A DNA stretch of 64,000 bases from Enteractinococcus helveticum (GCF_001657475.1 NZ_LXEY01000011.1:62001-126000); one strand, 5' to 3'; numbered from the stretch's first letter, positions 8,457 through 20,849 are shown. Numbers and translations are program-made. Notes: generated by a model not told the origin, from the sequence alone.

Positions 8457-10601
8457 TTAGTCAACGGTAGATAGGACGGTCTCATACCCGGCCAGCGAAA
8501 CTTCGCCGTCGGCAGGAATCAGTAGCGCGAATTGTTCGCGGTAGCGGATGCGCACCTGACCTTCGTGGGACGACGAGGGGAATTCGCCAACTTCTTGGAC
8601 AAGATCGGTGACATCAACCGTGGCGCCTTCTTCTTGCGGGGTCAGTGACTCCAGCGAGTTCATGGTGCCAAAGACCAGGGCGGATCCGTTGGGCAGGCGC
8701 ACCGAGGTCACGGAGTCTTCGAAGAGGGTCCGAGTCACGCTGGCATCGATGTCATTTTCGCTGTGGGTTTCTTCCAGGTTGGCCTGGTGTTCGTGAATCA
8801 TGTCGATCCACTCGTTGTCGGCAATCTGGTCTGCGGATTCGGCTTCGGGATCCGTGAGATAGTCGGCCAGTGCTTCAACGGCAGCATCCGGGGACATGAC
8901 CAAGTCGGTGGACTCGTCGTTGGCCATATCCACCACGTTGTGATCGGCCAAGGACCCGGCAGGCAGCTCGGCACCCGGGGCGAAGGGGGCGTTTTGGATC
9001 AGCTGATACTGCGAGCGGGCATCTTCCTGGCGCAACACCAGCAGCTGGGTTGCCGAGCCTTCGGCGTCGCTGGTGACGGCATAAATGGTGCGCGGGAAGG
9101 ACTCATCGCGATCCATCCAGGTCGCTAAAATCTCATCGGAGGCCACCGGGATACGAATCGGGTACTCTTCGTCGATCGCGTGGTTGCGGTAAGAATCCTG
9201 GCGCGAACGTAGCGCGTGGCCCGTCACGCGACCTGTCAGCGCATCGACGTCGAGGTCTTGATCGCCCTGTTCGGTGGCTGCCGCAACGGCGTCGAGGATC
9301 TGTCCAAATTGGGCATCAACAACTAAGGGGAAGGTATCGGGTTCTTCGGGATCAACCTCTTCCTCCAGTTGATCCTGGTCGACTTGATCCGAAATGTCTT
9401 CTTCCGTCGGGGATTCCGTGGCGGCATGTGCCGGACCGACACCCAGGCCGATGGCCAGTCCCATCGCCGACAGTGCGGTGACGGTTCGACGCAGGAACCC
9501 GCCGTTGTCTTTTTTGTCTTCGGAGTGGTCTTTGTCTGCTGGCTCGTCGAGCAGGGGCAAATGCTCGGTGTTCGGTTCGTCGTCCGGGGTGGAAGACCCC
9601 CCGGGTGCATCGTTATCGTCGTCGTCGTCGGGGTGCTCTTCATCGAGGTCGTCATCATCAGCTGGCTGCACGTCCGCTGCCGGCTGGTCGGCAGTTTTCT
9701 CAGCGTCAGCAGGTTCGTCCACGCCTGTGGGTTCCCCGGCAGCCGAGTCACGAACCGCCAATTCGTCCTCATCGGCAAGCTGGTCATCTTCGGTAATCGG
9801 TAGACCGGCCACAACTTCGGTGGCTTGATCGGTATCAGGATCTTGAACCGGTTCGCCGGCTTCAATCTGTTCCACCGAGAGCGTTTGGGTGGTCGGTTCG
9901 CTGCCCGCCATGACATCGGCTGCGGTCAGGCCGGTGTAGTCACCGCGTTGCACAGCACGGCGTCCCGAAGTGCGTTTGGCACGTCGTCGGAATTCAATAA
10001 AGCGCCAGATCAGCAGAGCAATCCCAATAATGACCAACGCAATGCCAGCAATCATCAGCGGCACGATCAGCGGCGAGTTGGGTTCGACGTTGACCCAGGA
10101 AACACTGAAATCGGCAGGGGCCGGAGCCGTTCCGTCGACGGCGATCAGCAGGGCCCACTCCCCTGCATCGGTGCGGGTCCAGCGCTGGGTGACCTCATCG
10201 GTGACTTCTTGGGTGGCCAACCACAGATCCGAGGTCACCGGGTTGGGTACTTCGGCTTGCCCATCCACATAGGTGATGTTGACGCTTGGGTCTTCCCCGC
10301 GGCCGACGTCGGTATTGACTCCGTCGATGCGGTTGTGTGCGGCGTCGCCAACCCATGCTTCAATGTCACGCAGCTGGCCGTACATCAAGGTGAAGTCGCC
10401 CTCACCGCGCACGGTATATTCGATGGCTTCATCCGGGTCGATGTCCACCCCATCGGTGATGATGGTCAGCGGAGCTTCTTGGGTTGTTTCGGTGGTCGCG
10501 TTGAACACGGCCGGGGGCGCCCAAATGGTTTGCAGCCCCACGGAGACTAAGATCGCGACGACGCCCAGAATCATGGCGCCGATACCGCCCAGAGTTTTCA
10601 A
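8457..10601 (-). CDS. Unrecognised two-part membrane/exported protein
   Basis: I do not recognise a family. Starting from TTG at 10601 (AAAAGGTGG just upstream) the product has 714 aa. Segments seen: an N-terminal membrane helix (about residues 3-24), an extracytoplasmic domain (about 30-175), a second helix LIVPLMIAGIALVIIGI (about 176-200) followed by basic residues, a very acidic low-complexity stretch rich in Asp/Glu/Pro (about 220-365), then LRRTVTALSAMGLAIGLGVG ending in PAHAA (about 370-395), which looks exactly like a signal peptide but sits mid-protein, and finally an acidic globular part of about 320 residues. It resembles a membrane protein fused to a secreted protein. Upstream in-frame codons up to 10778 overlap the divergent transporter's promoter region and look non-coding. 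Confidence 0.7.
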   Translation of the reverse strand: MKTLGGIGAMILGVVAILVSVGLQTIWAPPAVFNATTETTQEAPLTIITDGVDIDPDEAIEYTVRGEGDFTLMYGQLRDIEAWVGDAAHNRIDGVNTDVGRGEDPSVNITYVDGQAEVPNPVTSDLWLATQEVTDEVTQRWTRTDAGEWALLIAVDGTAPAPADFSVSWVNVEPNSPLIVPLMIAGIALVIIGIALLIWRFIEFRRRAKRTSGRRAVQRGDYTGLTAADVMAGSEPTTQTLSVEQIEAGEPVQDPDTDQATEVVAGLPITEDDQLADEDELAVRDSAAGEPTGVDEPADAEKTADQPAADVQPADDDDLDEEHPDDDDDNDAPGGSSTPDDEPNTEHLPLLDEPADKDHSEDKKDNGGFLRRTVTALSAMGLAIGLGVGPAHAATESPTEEDISDQVDQDQLEEEVDPEEPDTFPLVVDAQFGQILDAVAAATEQGDQDLDVDALTGRVTGHALRSRQDSYRNHAIDEEYPIRIPVASDEILATWMDRDESFPRTIYAVTSDAEGSATQLLVLRQEDARSQYQLIQNAPFAPGAELPAGSLADHNVVDMANDESTDLVMSPDAAVEALADYLTDPEAESADQIADNEWIDMIHEHQANLEETHSENDIDASVTRTLFEDSVTSVRLPNGSALVFGTMNSLESLTPQEEGATVDVTDLVQEVGEFPSSSHEGQVRIRYREQFALLIPADGEVSLAGYETVLSTVD

Positions 10602-10738
10602 AACCTGCCACCTTTTCCGTTCGATTGCTCGGCTTGGCGCACCTGGTCGATGCCACCTGGCTAATTTTCCATCATAGTAGCAATCCCATCCCCACCGCGC
10701 CGTTCGGGTCTGCCACGGCGGCGTCATCGTACCGTAAT

Positions 10739-11986
10739 GTGGAGGACGTGGCGGAGAACTCGAAGTCGGACAGGCCAAGATCGAACCTGTTCCAGAATAT
10801 TAAGCAGCGCATCACCGGGGCACGTGACCAGTTGGCTACGACCCGTGCCAGACAACAATTTCGCGTGCCCGAACCAGATGAGTACCCTGCCAGCCCAATT
10901 ACCCAGGCCGAAGATTTCACCCCCGAACGTCCACCGGCCGGCCCGGTCGAGCTGATATCGCGCCCGATCAGAACCGGTTTTTTACTGACCCTTGGCGTTG
11001 GGCTGGCGCTGGCGGTTTACCTGCTGGTGTCGTCAAATGTTCAACTACTCGTGTGGATTCTCGCAGCGATTTTCATCACACTGGGTCTGGATCCGATCGT
11101 CACCAAGATCCAATCCTGGGGTGCACCCCGCGGGGTCGGGGTCGCAGCGGCGGTGGTCATTTTGATCGGGATCGTCACAATCTTTATTTCCACGCTGATC
11201 CCAGTAATCGTGGAACAGACCACCGAATTTGCCCAAATCTTACCGACCGTCGTCTCAGATTTTATTGCTTCAGATTTCTTCCGCGCCATCGACGACGAAT
11301 TCGACGTCGCCACGGTCATCACCACCGAGGTCAATAAATTCGTCTCGGACACAACCAATATCACCACCCTGCTCGGCGGAATTCTGGGGTTTGGCACAGC
11401 AGTGGTCAATGTTGGCTTCTCGGTACTCATCGTCGTCGTGCTGACCCTGTACTTCTTGGCGTCGCTGCCCACCATCAAACAGTGGCTCTACCGCCTGGCC
11501 CCGCGCTCGCGCCGTGAACGGCTCGAATACCTCTCGGAGAAAATTACCGGTTCCGTGGGGCACTATATTGTCGGGCAGACTATTGTGGCCACGCTCAATG
11601 GCATCGTCGCGTTTATTGCAGTGTCCATTGCCGGGCTGCAATACGCCGCACTATTGGCATTGATTGCCGGATTCATGGCTTTTATCCCGTTGGTGGGCGC
11701 GGTCACCGGTGGCGTGATCATCACGTTGCTGGCACTATTTGCCGGCTGGCAGTCCGCCCTGATATTTGCGATCATCTACTTCTTATACTTACAGATCGAG
11801 GCCTATGTGATCTCCCCGCGCATTATGCAACGCGCGGTGGCGATCCCCGGTGCACTGGCCGTCATCGGCGTCATCGCCGGCGGCTCCCTGCTGGGTGTGT
11901 TGGGCGCACTGATGGCCATTCCCGTCGTCGCCGGCTTCCTAGTCCTCGTGCGCGAAGTCTATGTGCCCTATCAGGACATGCGCTAA
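10739..11986 (+). CDS. AI-2E family (PerM/TqsA-like) transporter
   Basis: Integral membrane protein of the DUF20/AI-2E exporter family, with hydrophobic helices from about residue 80 onward. The C-terminal third carries the conserved block AGFMAFIPLVGAVTGGVI and the ending SLLGVLGALMAIPVVA typical of the family. Members export varied small molecules or act as antiporters, so the substrate is unknown. GTG codons at 10739 and 10748 are both possible starts (415 or 412 aa); an upstream extension in the same frame is not protein-like. The N-terminal 70 residues are charged and cytosolic. It is divergent from the 714-aa membrane protein across about 140 bp that must hold both promoters. Confidence 0.85.
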   Translation: MEDVAENSKSDRPRSNLFQNIKQRITGARDQLATTRARQQFRVPEPDEYPASPITQAEDFTPERPPAGPVELISRPIRTGFLLTLGVGLALAVYLLVSSNVQLLVWILAAIFITLGLDPIVTKIQSWGAPRGVGVAAAVVILIGIVTIFISTLIPVIVEQTTEFAQILPTVVSDFIASDFFRAIDDEFDVATVITTEVNKFVSDTTNITTLLGGILGFGTAVVNVGFSVLIVVVLTLYFLASLPTIKQWLYRLAPRSRRERLEYLSEKITGSVGHYIVGQTIVATLNGIVAFIAVSIAGLQYAALLALIAGFMAFIPLVGAVTGGVIITLLALFAGWQSALIFAIIYFLYLQIEAYVISPRIMQRAVAIPGALAVIGVIAGGSLLGVLGALMAIPVVAGFLVLVREVYVPYQDMR

Positions 11987-12312
11987 TACCGCAGGTCTTG
12001 GCGTCGATTATTCCAGCAAGCGGTATGCCAATGACGGCGCAATTGGCCGGCGTCTTCATCTCCCATGAGCCAATCTGACCGCCACGTCACCACGTGCGTC
12101 TGGCCCTGCGGGATGGGCCGCAAACACCCCGGGCACGTGTAGATTTTTACCGCACGCCAGGCCGGGACCTGTCGGACGTGCCAGCCCCCATCAAAGGATT
12201 CTTCGTGCGAGTAATTGGTGTCGAAACCGGCTCGGTTGAATTCACCGACGGGAAGGGTTCTTCTGCCGCGTTTGGGGTGCTGATCACGACGGCGCTTATT
12301 CTTGCGAGCCAT
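11983..12312 (-). CDS. Small conserved Cys/His protein
   Basis: A 109-aa basic protein starting [11 protein letters not shown]. The C-terminal half has a zinc-ribbon-like pattern: [13 protein letters not shown], then HVVTW, then RRHWHTACW (CxxC ... H ... HxxC). It resembles an actinobacterial family often annotated as ATP/GTP-binding protein, although no P-loop is visible here, so that label seems unsupported. ATG at 12312 is preferred over the in-frame upstream codon at 12327. Its stop overlaps the stop of the convergent AI-2E gene by 4 bp, and it is divergent from nucS. Confidence 0.75.
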   Translation of the reverse strand: MARKNKRRRDQHPKRGRRTLPVGEFNRAGFDTNYSHEESFDGGWHVRQVPAWRAVKIYTCPGCLRPIPQGQTHVVTWRSDWLMGDEDAGQLRRHWHTACWNNRRQDLRY

Positions 12313-12390
12313 GAACCCTATTGTCACATACTCGCCGACCCACCCGGCTGCACTATGAAACTAAAATTACCCAGTAGACTAAGGCCCGTT

Positions 12391-13086
12391 ATGCGACTTG
12401 TCATTGCTGAATGTTCTGTCACTTATGCTGGCCGGCTCAACGCCTATCTGCCCCCGGCCAAACGCCTGATCATGGTCAAGGCCGACGGTGCCGTGTTGGT
12501 GCACTCCGATGGTGGTTCCTATAAACCACTCAACTGGATGACTCCCCCGGCCAAGGTGCTCGTCTCTGATCCCTCCGAGGCTCAGCAGCAGGAGGGCATT
12601 GAAGCGATCTGGACGGTGCAGTCGCAGAAATCTGATGATCGCCTGATCATCAGTATTTACTGTATCGAGCACGATTCCAGCCACGAACTCGGTGTGGATC
12701 CAGGATTAGTCAAAGACGGTGTGGAGGCCGATCTGCAACGGCTACTGGCCGAACAGATTCACCTGCTGGGTTCGGGATATAAGCTCATCCGCCGTGAATA
12801 TATGACGGCGATCGGGCCGGTCGATATTCTGGCCAAGAACGGCACCGGTGAAACGGTGGCCGTGGAGCTGAAGCGTCGCGGAGATATCGACGGCGTCGAG
12901 CAACTGTCCCGTTACGTTGAATTACTCAACCGTGATCCCCTACTGGCCCCAGTGCATGGTATTTTCGCCGCCCAACAGATCAAACCCCAGGCGCGCGTCT
13001 TGGCAGAGGATCGGGGCTTTAGCACCGTTACTCTGGATTACGATGCCATGCGAGGCGTCGACGATGCTGACTCGCGCCTCTTCTGA
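12391..13086 (+). CDS. nucS: Mismatch-specific endonuclease NucS (EndoMS)
   Basis: Key enzyme of non-canonical mismatch repair in actinobacteria and archaea; it cuts both strands at mismatches and works with the sliding clamp. The N-terminal DNA-binding part starts [20 protein letters not shown]. The C-terminal RecB-like nuclease domain shows [21 protein letters not shown] (about residues 145-165), containing the Asp and the ExK of the active site, then [12 protein letters not shown]. Length, 231 aa, is typical. The ATG at 12391 opens the conserved N-terminus. nagA begins inside its 3' end (23-bp overlap), so the two are likely cotranscribed. Confidence 0.93.
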   Translation: MRLVIAECSVTYAGRLNAYLPPAKRLIMVKADGAVLVHSDGGSYKPLNWMTPPAKVLVSDPSEAQQQEGIEAIWTVQSQKSDDRLIISIYCIEHDSSHELGVDPGLVKDGVEADLQRLLAEQIHLLGSGYKLIRREYMTAIGPVDILAKNGTGETVAVELKRRGDIDGVEQLSRYVELLNRDPLLAPVHGIFAAQQIKPQARVLAEDRGFSTVTLDYDAMRGVDDADSRLF

Positions 13087-14005
13087 GTGCACCAACACTT
13101 TTTCCGATCGTCACATTCACGGTCTGGCCGGCGTGGATTTTGCGACCTCTGATGTCTCGGCCATCCGCGCGGCGCTGAGCCTGCTGGCTTCCCGCCGAAC
13201 CACTGGGGTCACCGCTTCAATCCCGACGATCGACCTGGCAGCTCTGCCAGATACGCTGGACCGGTTGCGTTCCCTGCAGACCGGTGGACTCTTAGACGGC
13301 GTGCATTTGGAAGGTCCATTTCTTGTACCCGAGTTTGCTGGTGCGCATCCTGTTGCGGCCATCCTCAGCCCACAGGAAGAACGCGGCAAGCGATTCTTGG
13401 AAACCGTGATCGAGCAGCAAACCGGTAGCAGGCTAGTCACCATGATGACGCTGGCTCCCGAAGTTCCTGGTTTTGAGCACACGGTTGGGCAACTGGTCAG
13501 CTACGGTATTGAACCCGCGCTGGGTCATACCGCGGCCGATTACCACCAGATGCGCCACGGTATAGCCATGATTCATGCGCACACGGGCCGACCGGTGACC
13601 ATCACCCATCTATATAACGCGATGCGTGGTTTTCATCATCGGGATCCAGGACCCATCCTGGCGGTGGCAGAGGCGGTAGAACGCGGTGAGGTCATTGTGG
13701 AGTTGATTGCAGATGGCTACCACGTTGATTTGCACCTCGTGCGCTGGTGGCTGGACCGGTGGCCAGAGGCCGTCCGATTGGTCTCAGATGCCTCCGCGGC
13801 AACACTTCCCGAAGGCGTGGAGCCGCTATATGCGGGACGTCCGCGACTGGGACATCTCGAACTGCACTACCCCGAAGCTACCGGGCCGCAGCTTGCCGGC
13901 AGCACCACTCTGGCTTCGGGCGGCAAGGACCTGTTGAGCATCCACGACGACTTGGTAGCCACCGGCTTTGATCATGCTCGGGTCTGTGCTGCGATGCAGC
14001 GCTGA
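13064..14005 (+). CDS. nagA: N-acetylglucosamine-6-phosphate deacetylase, compact form
   Basis: Deacetylates GlcNAc-6-P to glucosamine-6-P. All active-site motifs of the amidohydrolase barrel are visible: DRHIHG (metal HxH, residue about 20), DGVHLEGPF (Glu, about 84), LGHTAADY (His), [16 protein letters not shown] (His) and LVSDASAA (catalytic Asp). At 313 aa it is clearly shorter than usual (about 380). It begins almost at the HxH and ends soon after LAGSTTLA, lacking both the N- and C-terminal strands that build the small beta-sandwich domain, including the usual NPA and GxDADLV stretches. The barrel looks intact, so it may be a natural short form; a damaged gene is the alternative. Start ATG 13064 lies within nucS. 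Confidence 0.8.
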   Translation: MLTRASSECTNTFSDRHIHGLAGVDFATSDVSAIRAALSLLASRRTTGVTASIPTIDLAALPDTLDRLRSLQTGGLLDGVHLEGPFLVPEFAGAHPVAAILSPQEERGKRFLETVIEQQTGSRLVTMMTLAPEVPGFEHTVGQLVSYGIEPALGHTAADYHQMRHGIAMIHAHTGRPVTITHLYNAMRGFHHRDPGPILAVAEAVERGEVIVELIADGYHVDLHLVRWWLDRWPEAVRLVSDASAATLPEGVEPLYAGRPRLGHLELHYPEATGPQLAGSTTLASGGKDLLSIHDDLVATGFDHARVCAAMQR

Positions 14006-14040
14006 ACACCATTGTGGCGGTCCACCACTGTGCTTAAAGC

Positions 14041-14081
14041 AATCGGTCGACAGGGCCATCCACGTACCCTGTCGACCGATT
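14041..14081. terminator. Hairpin between nagA and DUF2550 gene
   Basis: Perfect 15-bp stem AATCGGTCGACAGGG / CCCTGTCGACCGATT with an 11-base loop between convergent genes. It probably terminates transcription from both sides, though T-runs are short. Confidence 0.75.
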
Positions 14082-14092
14082 GTCATATGAAG

Positions 14093-14545
14093 TTAGAAAT
14101 AGCGTCGACGTTGTCGACGTCGTGGCGCTTCACGCCAGTGTCCAATACCGACGGCGGGACCAGATTCGTACCAAGTGGTCAGTTCGGAAACGTGGGCATG
14201 TGCGGCGCTGAGCTTGATGTGCTCACCGGTTCCCAAATTGTCTAACCGCACCCAAGAACGGATGCGAGTCCGACGCGGAAACCGTGTCACATCTAGTGCG
14301 TGTCGCGGCAGACTGGCAACCGGGCGCGGCCACATCGAATACACGCTGAAGATTTCCACCGAGTACTCGTTATAGGACACGACCACAGGTTTGCCAGGCT
14401 TTTCGTCGTCGTGTTTGCTGACCAGGCGCGCTTTAAAGGAACCGGGTGTTCGTAGCAGCATAAATAATCGCCAGGCGATGATAATAACCGTTACGAACGC
14501 TACAACCGCGATTCCGCTCAGCGTCCAGGCCAGCCACGACGGCAT
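14093..14545 (-). CDS. DUF2550 family membrane protein
   Basis: A 150-aa protein with one N-terminal membrane helix (about residues 8-30) and a soluble domain with SFKARLV and the Arg-rich FPRRTRIRSWVRL stretch. DUF2550 proteins are encoded immediately after atpC in many actinobacteria, as here with a 1-bp gap. The function is unknown. The C-terminus is Arg-rich (EAPRRRQRRRYF). The gene is the last of the ATP synthase transcription unit before the 15-bp hairpin. Confidence 0.85.
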   Translation of the reverse strand: MPSWLAWTLSGIAVVAFVTVIIIAWRLFMLLRTPGSFKARLVSKHDDEKPGKPVVVSYNEYSVEIFSVYSMWPRPVASLPRHALDVTRFPRRTRIRSWVRLDNLGTGEHIKLSAAHAHVSELTTWYESGPAVGIGHWREAPRRRQRRRYF

Positions 14546-14546
14546 C

Positions 14547-14816
14547 TTAGGCTGACAGCTCCGCTTGGGTTGCCGCGATGGTCACCCGATTTGAATCAAC
14601 CGAGAAGAACCCACCGTTGGCCTGTGCAACCACGGCTTCGCCGTCTGCTGCTTCGACCACGACTTCGCCGTCACCCAGCACCGCGAGCAGCGGGGTGTGA
14701 CCGGGAAGAATCCCGATCTCGCCGTCGATGGTGCGGGCAGACACGGAGCGGGCTTGCCCAGACCACACGAAGTGGTCTTCGGCAACGATTTCGACGTCCA
14801 GAAAATTATCGGCCAT
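14547..14816 (-). CDS. atpC: ATP synthase epsilon subunit
   Basis: Central-stalk subunit that couples c-ring rotation to F1 and modulates ATP hydrolysis. The N-terminal beta-sandwich is present (LDVEIVAEDHFVW, GEIGILPGHTPLLAVL) but at 89 aa the C-terminal helical hairpin is essentially missing, as is common in actinobacteria. The start MADNFLD at 14816 is chosen over an upstream in-frame codon because it matches family N-termini. It lies 5 bp after atpD. Confidence 0.93.
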   Translation of the reverse strand: MADNFLDVEIVAEDHFVWSGQARSVSARTIDGEIGILPGHTPLLAVLGDGEVVVEAADGEAVVAQANGGFFSVDSNRVTIAATQAELSA

Positions 14817-14821
14817 GAGGT

Positions 14822-16309
<1,488 letters not shown>

Positions 16310-16335
16310 TCAGTGAGGCTGTGGTGTCAGCCCGT

Positions 16336-17232
16336 TTAGGACTCGGCTAGTGCATCTGCACCAGCGATGAGTTCGGTGAGCTCCTGAGTAATGGAAGCCT
16401 GACGGGCGTTGTTCATCAGCAAAGTGTATTCACGGATGAGATCATCGGCGTTATCACCGGCTGCACTCATAGCTCGTTGACGGTTGGCCAGTTCAGATGC
16501 GGCAGCCTGCAACATCGACGAGAAGATTCTCGACTCAATGTATTTTGGCAGCAGTGCATCCAAGACATCTTCTGGGGCTGGTTCGTAGTCGTAAAGTGGC
16601 AACAATTCCGACTCGTCGGTGACTTCTTCTTCCACTACTTCCAGTGGCAGAAGACGCACGACCGTTGGATCTTGTTTGACCATGCTCTTGAACTCGGTGT
16701 AGACGATATGGATTTCGTCCACGCCGCCGTCTTCGTAGTCGGTTAGGAACGCATCGACAAGAGTTTCGCCGACGTCCTTTGCGACATCAAATTCTGGGTT
16801 ATCTGTCGAACCGGTCCAGAATTTCTTATACGAACGGTTACGGAAGTCGAAGTACGCCTGAGCCTTGCGACCGATCAAATACAGATCGGCGGTTTTGCCT
16901 TCATCACTGAGGCGTTCGATCAAGGTCTCTGCGTGGCGCAGGATGTTTGCGGAGTATGCTCCGGCCAGACCGCGGTCGCTAGACATGATGAGCACGGCTG
17001 CGCGACGTGGGTTTTCTGGTTCCGACGTCAAAACGTGCTCAATGTCTTGTTGCGAGGCTACGGCAGAAACTGCCCGGGTGATTGCATTCGCATAGGGCAT
17101 CGAAGCTGCCACACGCTGGCGTGCCTTACCGATTCGCGAAGTAGCGATCAGTTCCATCGCATTGAAGATCTTCTTCATCGACGTCGTCGAATCGATCTTA
17201 TTGCGAAAGACCCGAATATCGGATGCTGACAT
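16336..17232 (-). CDS. atpG: ATP synthase gamma subunit
   Basis: Central rotor shaft of F1. The N-terminal helix block [19 protein letters not shown], the [13 protein letters not shown] segment (about residue 85) and the C-terminal helix with [20 protein letters not shown] and [15 protein letters not shown] are all typical. Length is 298 aa, normal for actinobacteria. It sits between atpA and atpD with short gaps. Confidence 0.96.
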   Translation of the reverse strand: MSASDIRVFRNKIDSTTSMKKIFNAMELIATSRIGKARQRVAASMPYANAITRAVSAVASQQDIEHVLTSEPENPRRAAVLIMSSDRGLAGAYSANILRHAETLIERLSDEGKTADLYLIGRKAQAYFDFRNRSYKKFWTGSTDNPEFDVAKDVGETLVDAFLTDYEDGGVDEIHIVYTEFKSMVKQDPTVVRLLPLEVVEEEVTDESELLPLYDYEPAPEDVLDALLPKYIESRIFSSMLQAAASELANRQRAMSAAGDNADDLIREYTLLMNNARQASITQELTELIAGADALAES

Positions 17233-17295
17233 GCTTTTCCTTTCTGTGACCTATAGCAGGTGCCGGGTATCCCCGGCACCTTGAGCTAGGGTCGA

Positions 17296-18930
17296 TCAGC
17301 GTTTCTGGCGGACGATGCGTTCTTGTTCGACAGCGCCTTCGTCAATGGCGTCGAATTCTTCGTTGCCAGGCTGGACGGTGTTGCCACCCTGAGCGAGGAA
17401 GGACTTCTTGAAGCTGGTAACTTCCTGCTCCAAGACCGCAATGACGTCGTCGTTCAAACGACCGGATTCAGCAATGTCTGGCAACGCAATGTTGTTCAGA
17501 CGCAGGTGCTGCAAGAATTCCGATTCGAAGCGCAGCACGTCGGATACTGGAACATCGTCCATGTGTCCTTTCGAGCCGGCCCAGATCGAAACAACCTGGT
17601 CTTCAACTGGGTATGGGGTGTACTGCGGCTGCTTGAGCAGTTCCATCAGACGTGCACCACGGTCCAGCTGTCGACGAGTCGAAGCATCAAGGTCAGAGGC
17701 GAACATCGCGAATGCTTCCATATCGCGGTACTGTGCGAGGTCAATACGCAGGGTACCGGAGACAGATTTCAGCGCCTTGGTCTGGGCGGCACCACCAACG
17801 CGTGATACCGAGATACCAACGTCAACAGCTGGACGCTGGTTGGCGTTGAACAGGTCAGACTGCAAGAAGATCTGGCCGTCGGTAATCGAGATAACGTTGG
17901 TTGGAATGTAGGCCGAGACGTCGTTGGCTTTGGTCTCAACGATTGGCAGACCGGTCATGGAGCCGGCACCCATTTCGTCGGAGAGTTTTGCACAACGTTC
18001 CAGCAACCGGGAGTGTAGGTAGAACACGTCACCTGGGTAGGCTTCACGGCCTGGTGGACGACGCAGCAACAGCGACACGGCGCGGTACGCTTCAGCCTGT
18101 TTGGACAGGTCGTCAAAAATGATCAGAACGTGTTTGCCACTGTACATCCAGTGCTGACCAATGGCTGAACCGGCGTATGGTGCCAGGTATTTGAAGCCTG
18201 CTGGGTCAGATGCTGGTGAGGCAACGATGGTGGTGTATTCCAGTGCGCCTTCTTTTTCCAAAGTAGCGCGAACCGATGCGATCGTGGAAGCCTTCTGGCC
18301 AACAGCGACGTAGATACAACGTACCTGTTTGTTCGGATCCCCCGAATCCCAGTTGGCTTTCTGGTTCAGGATCGCATCGACACCGATCGCGGTTTTACCG
18401 GTCTGGCGGTCACCAATGATCAGCTGACGCTGGCCACGGCCGATTGGAATCATCGCGTCGATGGCTTTCATACCAGTCTGAAGTGGTTCGTGTACCGACT
18501 TACGCTGGGTAACACCTGGTGCCTGGAGTTCCAGTGCACGGCGGCCTTCGTCTTCGATTGCACCAAGGTTGTCGATTGGTTCACCCAGTGGGTTCACTAC
18601 ACGACCCATGAAAGCGTCACCAACCGGTACGGACAGTACGTCGCCGGTGCGGTAAACTTTCATACCTTCTTGAATACCCTGGAAATCCCCCAGGACGACG
18701 ACGCCAATTTCACGTGGGTCGAGGTTCTGAGCCAGTCCAGTGATGCCGTTATCGAAACGAAGAAGTTCGTTCGACATAACGGAAGGAAGACCTTCCACAC
18801 GGGCAATACCGTCAGCTGCGCTCGTGACATAGCCAACTTCGACACGTTCGGTGTCGGCCGGTTCGTACGACTCCGCAAACTCGTTTAGGGCATCACGGAC
18901 GTCGTCAGCGTTGATGGTCAAATCGGCCAT
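17296..18930 (-). CDS. atpA: ATP synthase alpha subunit
   Basis: Non-catalytic nucleotide-binding F1 subunit, 544 aa. Walker A is [13 protein letters not shown] (about residue 172); [15 protein letters not shown] and the [11 protein letters not shown] block follow, and the [17 protein letters not shown] stretch is conserved. The C-terminal tail [20 protein letters not shown] is longer than in E. coli, as is usual in actinobacteria. Confidence 0.97.
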   Translation of the reverse strand: MADLTINADDVRDALNEFAESYEPADTERVEVGYVTSAADGIARVEGLPSVMSNELLRFDNGITGLAQNLDPREIGVVVLGDFQGIQEGMKVYRTGDVLSVPVGDAFMGRVVNPLGEPIDNLGAIEDEGRRALELQAPGVTQRKSVHEPLQTGMKAIDAMIPIGRGQRQLIIGDRQTGKTAIGVDAILNQKANWDSGDPNKQVRCIYVAVGQKASTIASVRATLEKEGALEYTTIVASPASDPAGFKYLAPYAGSAIGQHWMYSGKHVLIIFDDLSKQAEAYRAVSLLLRRPPGREAYPGDVFYLHSRLLERCAKLSDEMGAGSMTGLPIVETKANDVSAYIPTNVISITDGQIFLQSDLFNANQRPAVDVGISVSRVGGAAQTKALKSVSGTLRIDLAQYRDMEAFAMFASDLDASTRRQLDRGARLMELLKQPQYTPYPVEDQVVSIWAGSKGHMDDVPVSDVLRFESEFLQHLRLNNIALPDIAESGRLNDDVIAVLEQEVTSFKKSFLAQGGNTVQPGNEEFDAIDEGAVEQERIVRQKR

Positions 18931-19005
18931 CTGCAGTCCCTGCTCTCTTTTAATGCCACATCATTGTGGTGATGGGCCTAGTTGTATAGGTTTCGAGTGC
19001 CGGTT

Positions 19006-19817
19006 TCAGCCGGCCAGTTTAGTGTTCAGATCGTTCAGTCGTGAAGCGACCGAGGAGTCAATGACTTCGTCACCAACTTGGATCCGGATTCCGCCGATCA
19101 GCTGCGGGTCAGTGTGAACGTTCAGCTGTAGCTGGCGACCAAAAGTGGACGACAGCGAGCCAGCCAAACGATCGAGCTGAGCTTGCTGGAGTGGACGGGC
19201 CACCGTCACATCGGCGATCCACTGACGTTGTTGCTGTGCGCTCAGATCAGCGAAACGACGAACAAGATCAACAGGTTTGACTCCGCGAGGGTTTTCAACG
19301 GCCTGACGTACCAGCAATTTGGCTGAGTTCAGGGCGTTGGCCGACATGAGGTTGTCAGCAAGATCGCCTCGGGAAGATACCGGTGCTTGGTGGTCAGTGA
19401 GTGCTCGTTGCAGCTCGTGGCTGGCCTCAACAACACGGTTGAATTCCAGCAGTTGCTGTGTGAGCGTTTTTAGACCAGCAAGACCGCCCTGTTCGGCGCT
19501 GTAGATAGCGGTGGTAGCTGCCATCTCTTCGAGTGCATCACCGAATTCGCGTTCGGTGGTCCAGCGTACGCCGGCAAGATTCTGCAATACAGTCACAGCG
19601 TTTGCTGAGACTTTGTTAGCAAAGATCTTGCGAATAAGTTCTTGACGTCGGTTGGCTTCAACCGTTGGGTCGGTGATCGACCGGCGCAGTGCACCGTTTT
19701 CGTCGATCACTTTCAAAGCCGCAAACAGTTCGGCGCCGAGTTCGACTCCTCCGGCTGAAAGGGTTGCTTTCAGCTCGGTGTGCAGTTGTGCCAATGAATC
19801 ACGCGATGCTTGTGACA

Positions 19818-19818
<1 letters not shown>
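19006..19818 (-). CDS. atpH: ATP synthase delta subunit
   Basis: Peripheral-stalk subunit joining F1 to the b subunits. The C-terminal region shows the family pattern ARPLQQAQLDRLAGSLSS and QLNVHTDPQLIGGIRIQVGD (about residues 205-255). Length is 270 aa, long versus E. coli (177) as usual for actinobacteria. Its ATG overlaps the atpF stop by one base (TAATG), implying coupled translation. Confidence 0.94.
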
Positions 19819-20405
<587 letters not shown>

Positions 20406-20460
20406 TTAAGTGTTCATTACTGACATATGTGGTCGGATGCTTACCGACCGTGGATGGCGC

Positions 20461-20676
20461 CTAGGCTCCAATAACGAAGGCGAAGACCAGACCAAAAATG
20501 GCAAGAGCTTCTGCCAGAGCGAAGCCAAGCAGCGCGATTGGCTGCAGCTGCGACTGGGATTCTGGCTGACGTGCAACACCGTTGATGTATGCAGCGAAGA
20601 TCAGACCCACACCAATAGCGGAGCCAATTGCGGCCAGACCGTAACCGATCATGTTCAATGAACCGTGCAGTTCCAT
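20461..20676 (-). CDS. atpE: ATP synthase subunit c
   Basis: Proton-carrying ring subunit, 71 aa, with two hydrophobic helices joined by the polar loop NGVARQPE. The Gly-rich first helix [16 protein letters not shown] and the ion-binding carboxylate in [13 protein letters not shown] are clear. RBS GAAAGGAAC precedes the ATG. A 173-bp gap separates it from atpB. Confidence 0.96.
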   Translation of the reverse strand: MELHGSLNMIGYGLAAIGSAIGVGLIFAAYINGVARQPESQSQLQPIALLGFALAEALAIFGLVFAFVIGA

Positions 20677-20849
20677 TGTGTTCCTTTCAAGATGCCTAAC
20701 AGGCAGGTTGTGGAGGGTTCCCGGCGGGGATCCGATGGGTACCGGTACCAGGAAGTTATTTCACGGTGTGTATCTCACCGTTGCGATCCGTAGGTCCGAA
20801 TCGCTAAATTTCTGTATCAAATATTGAATTGTAGGCGGAGCGTTGACCG

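Noticed and set aside
20677-20849. Extra small gene between atpE and atpB
   Set aside because: The 173-bp gap has no ORF with a ribosome site and protein-like composition.
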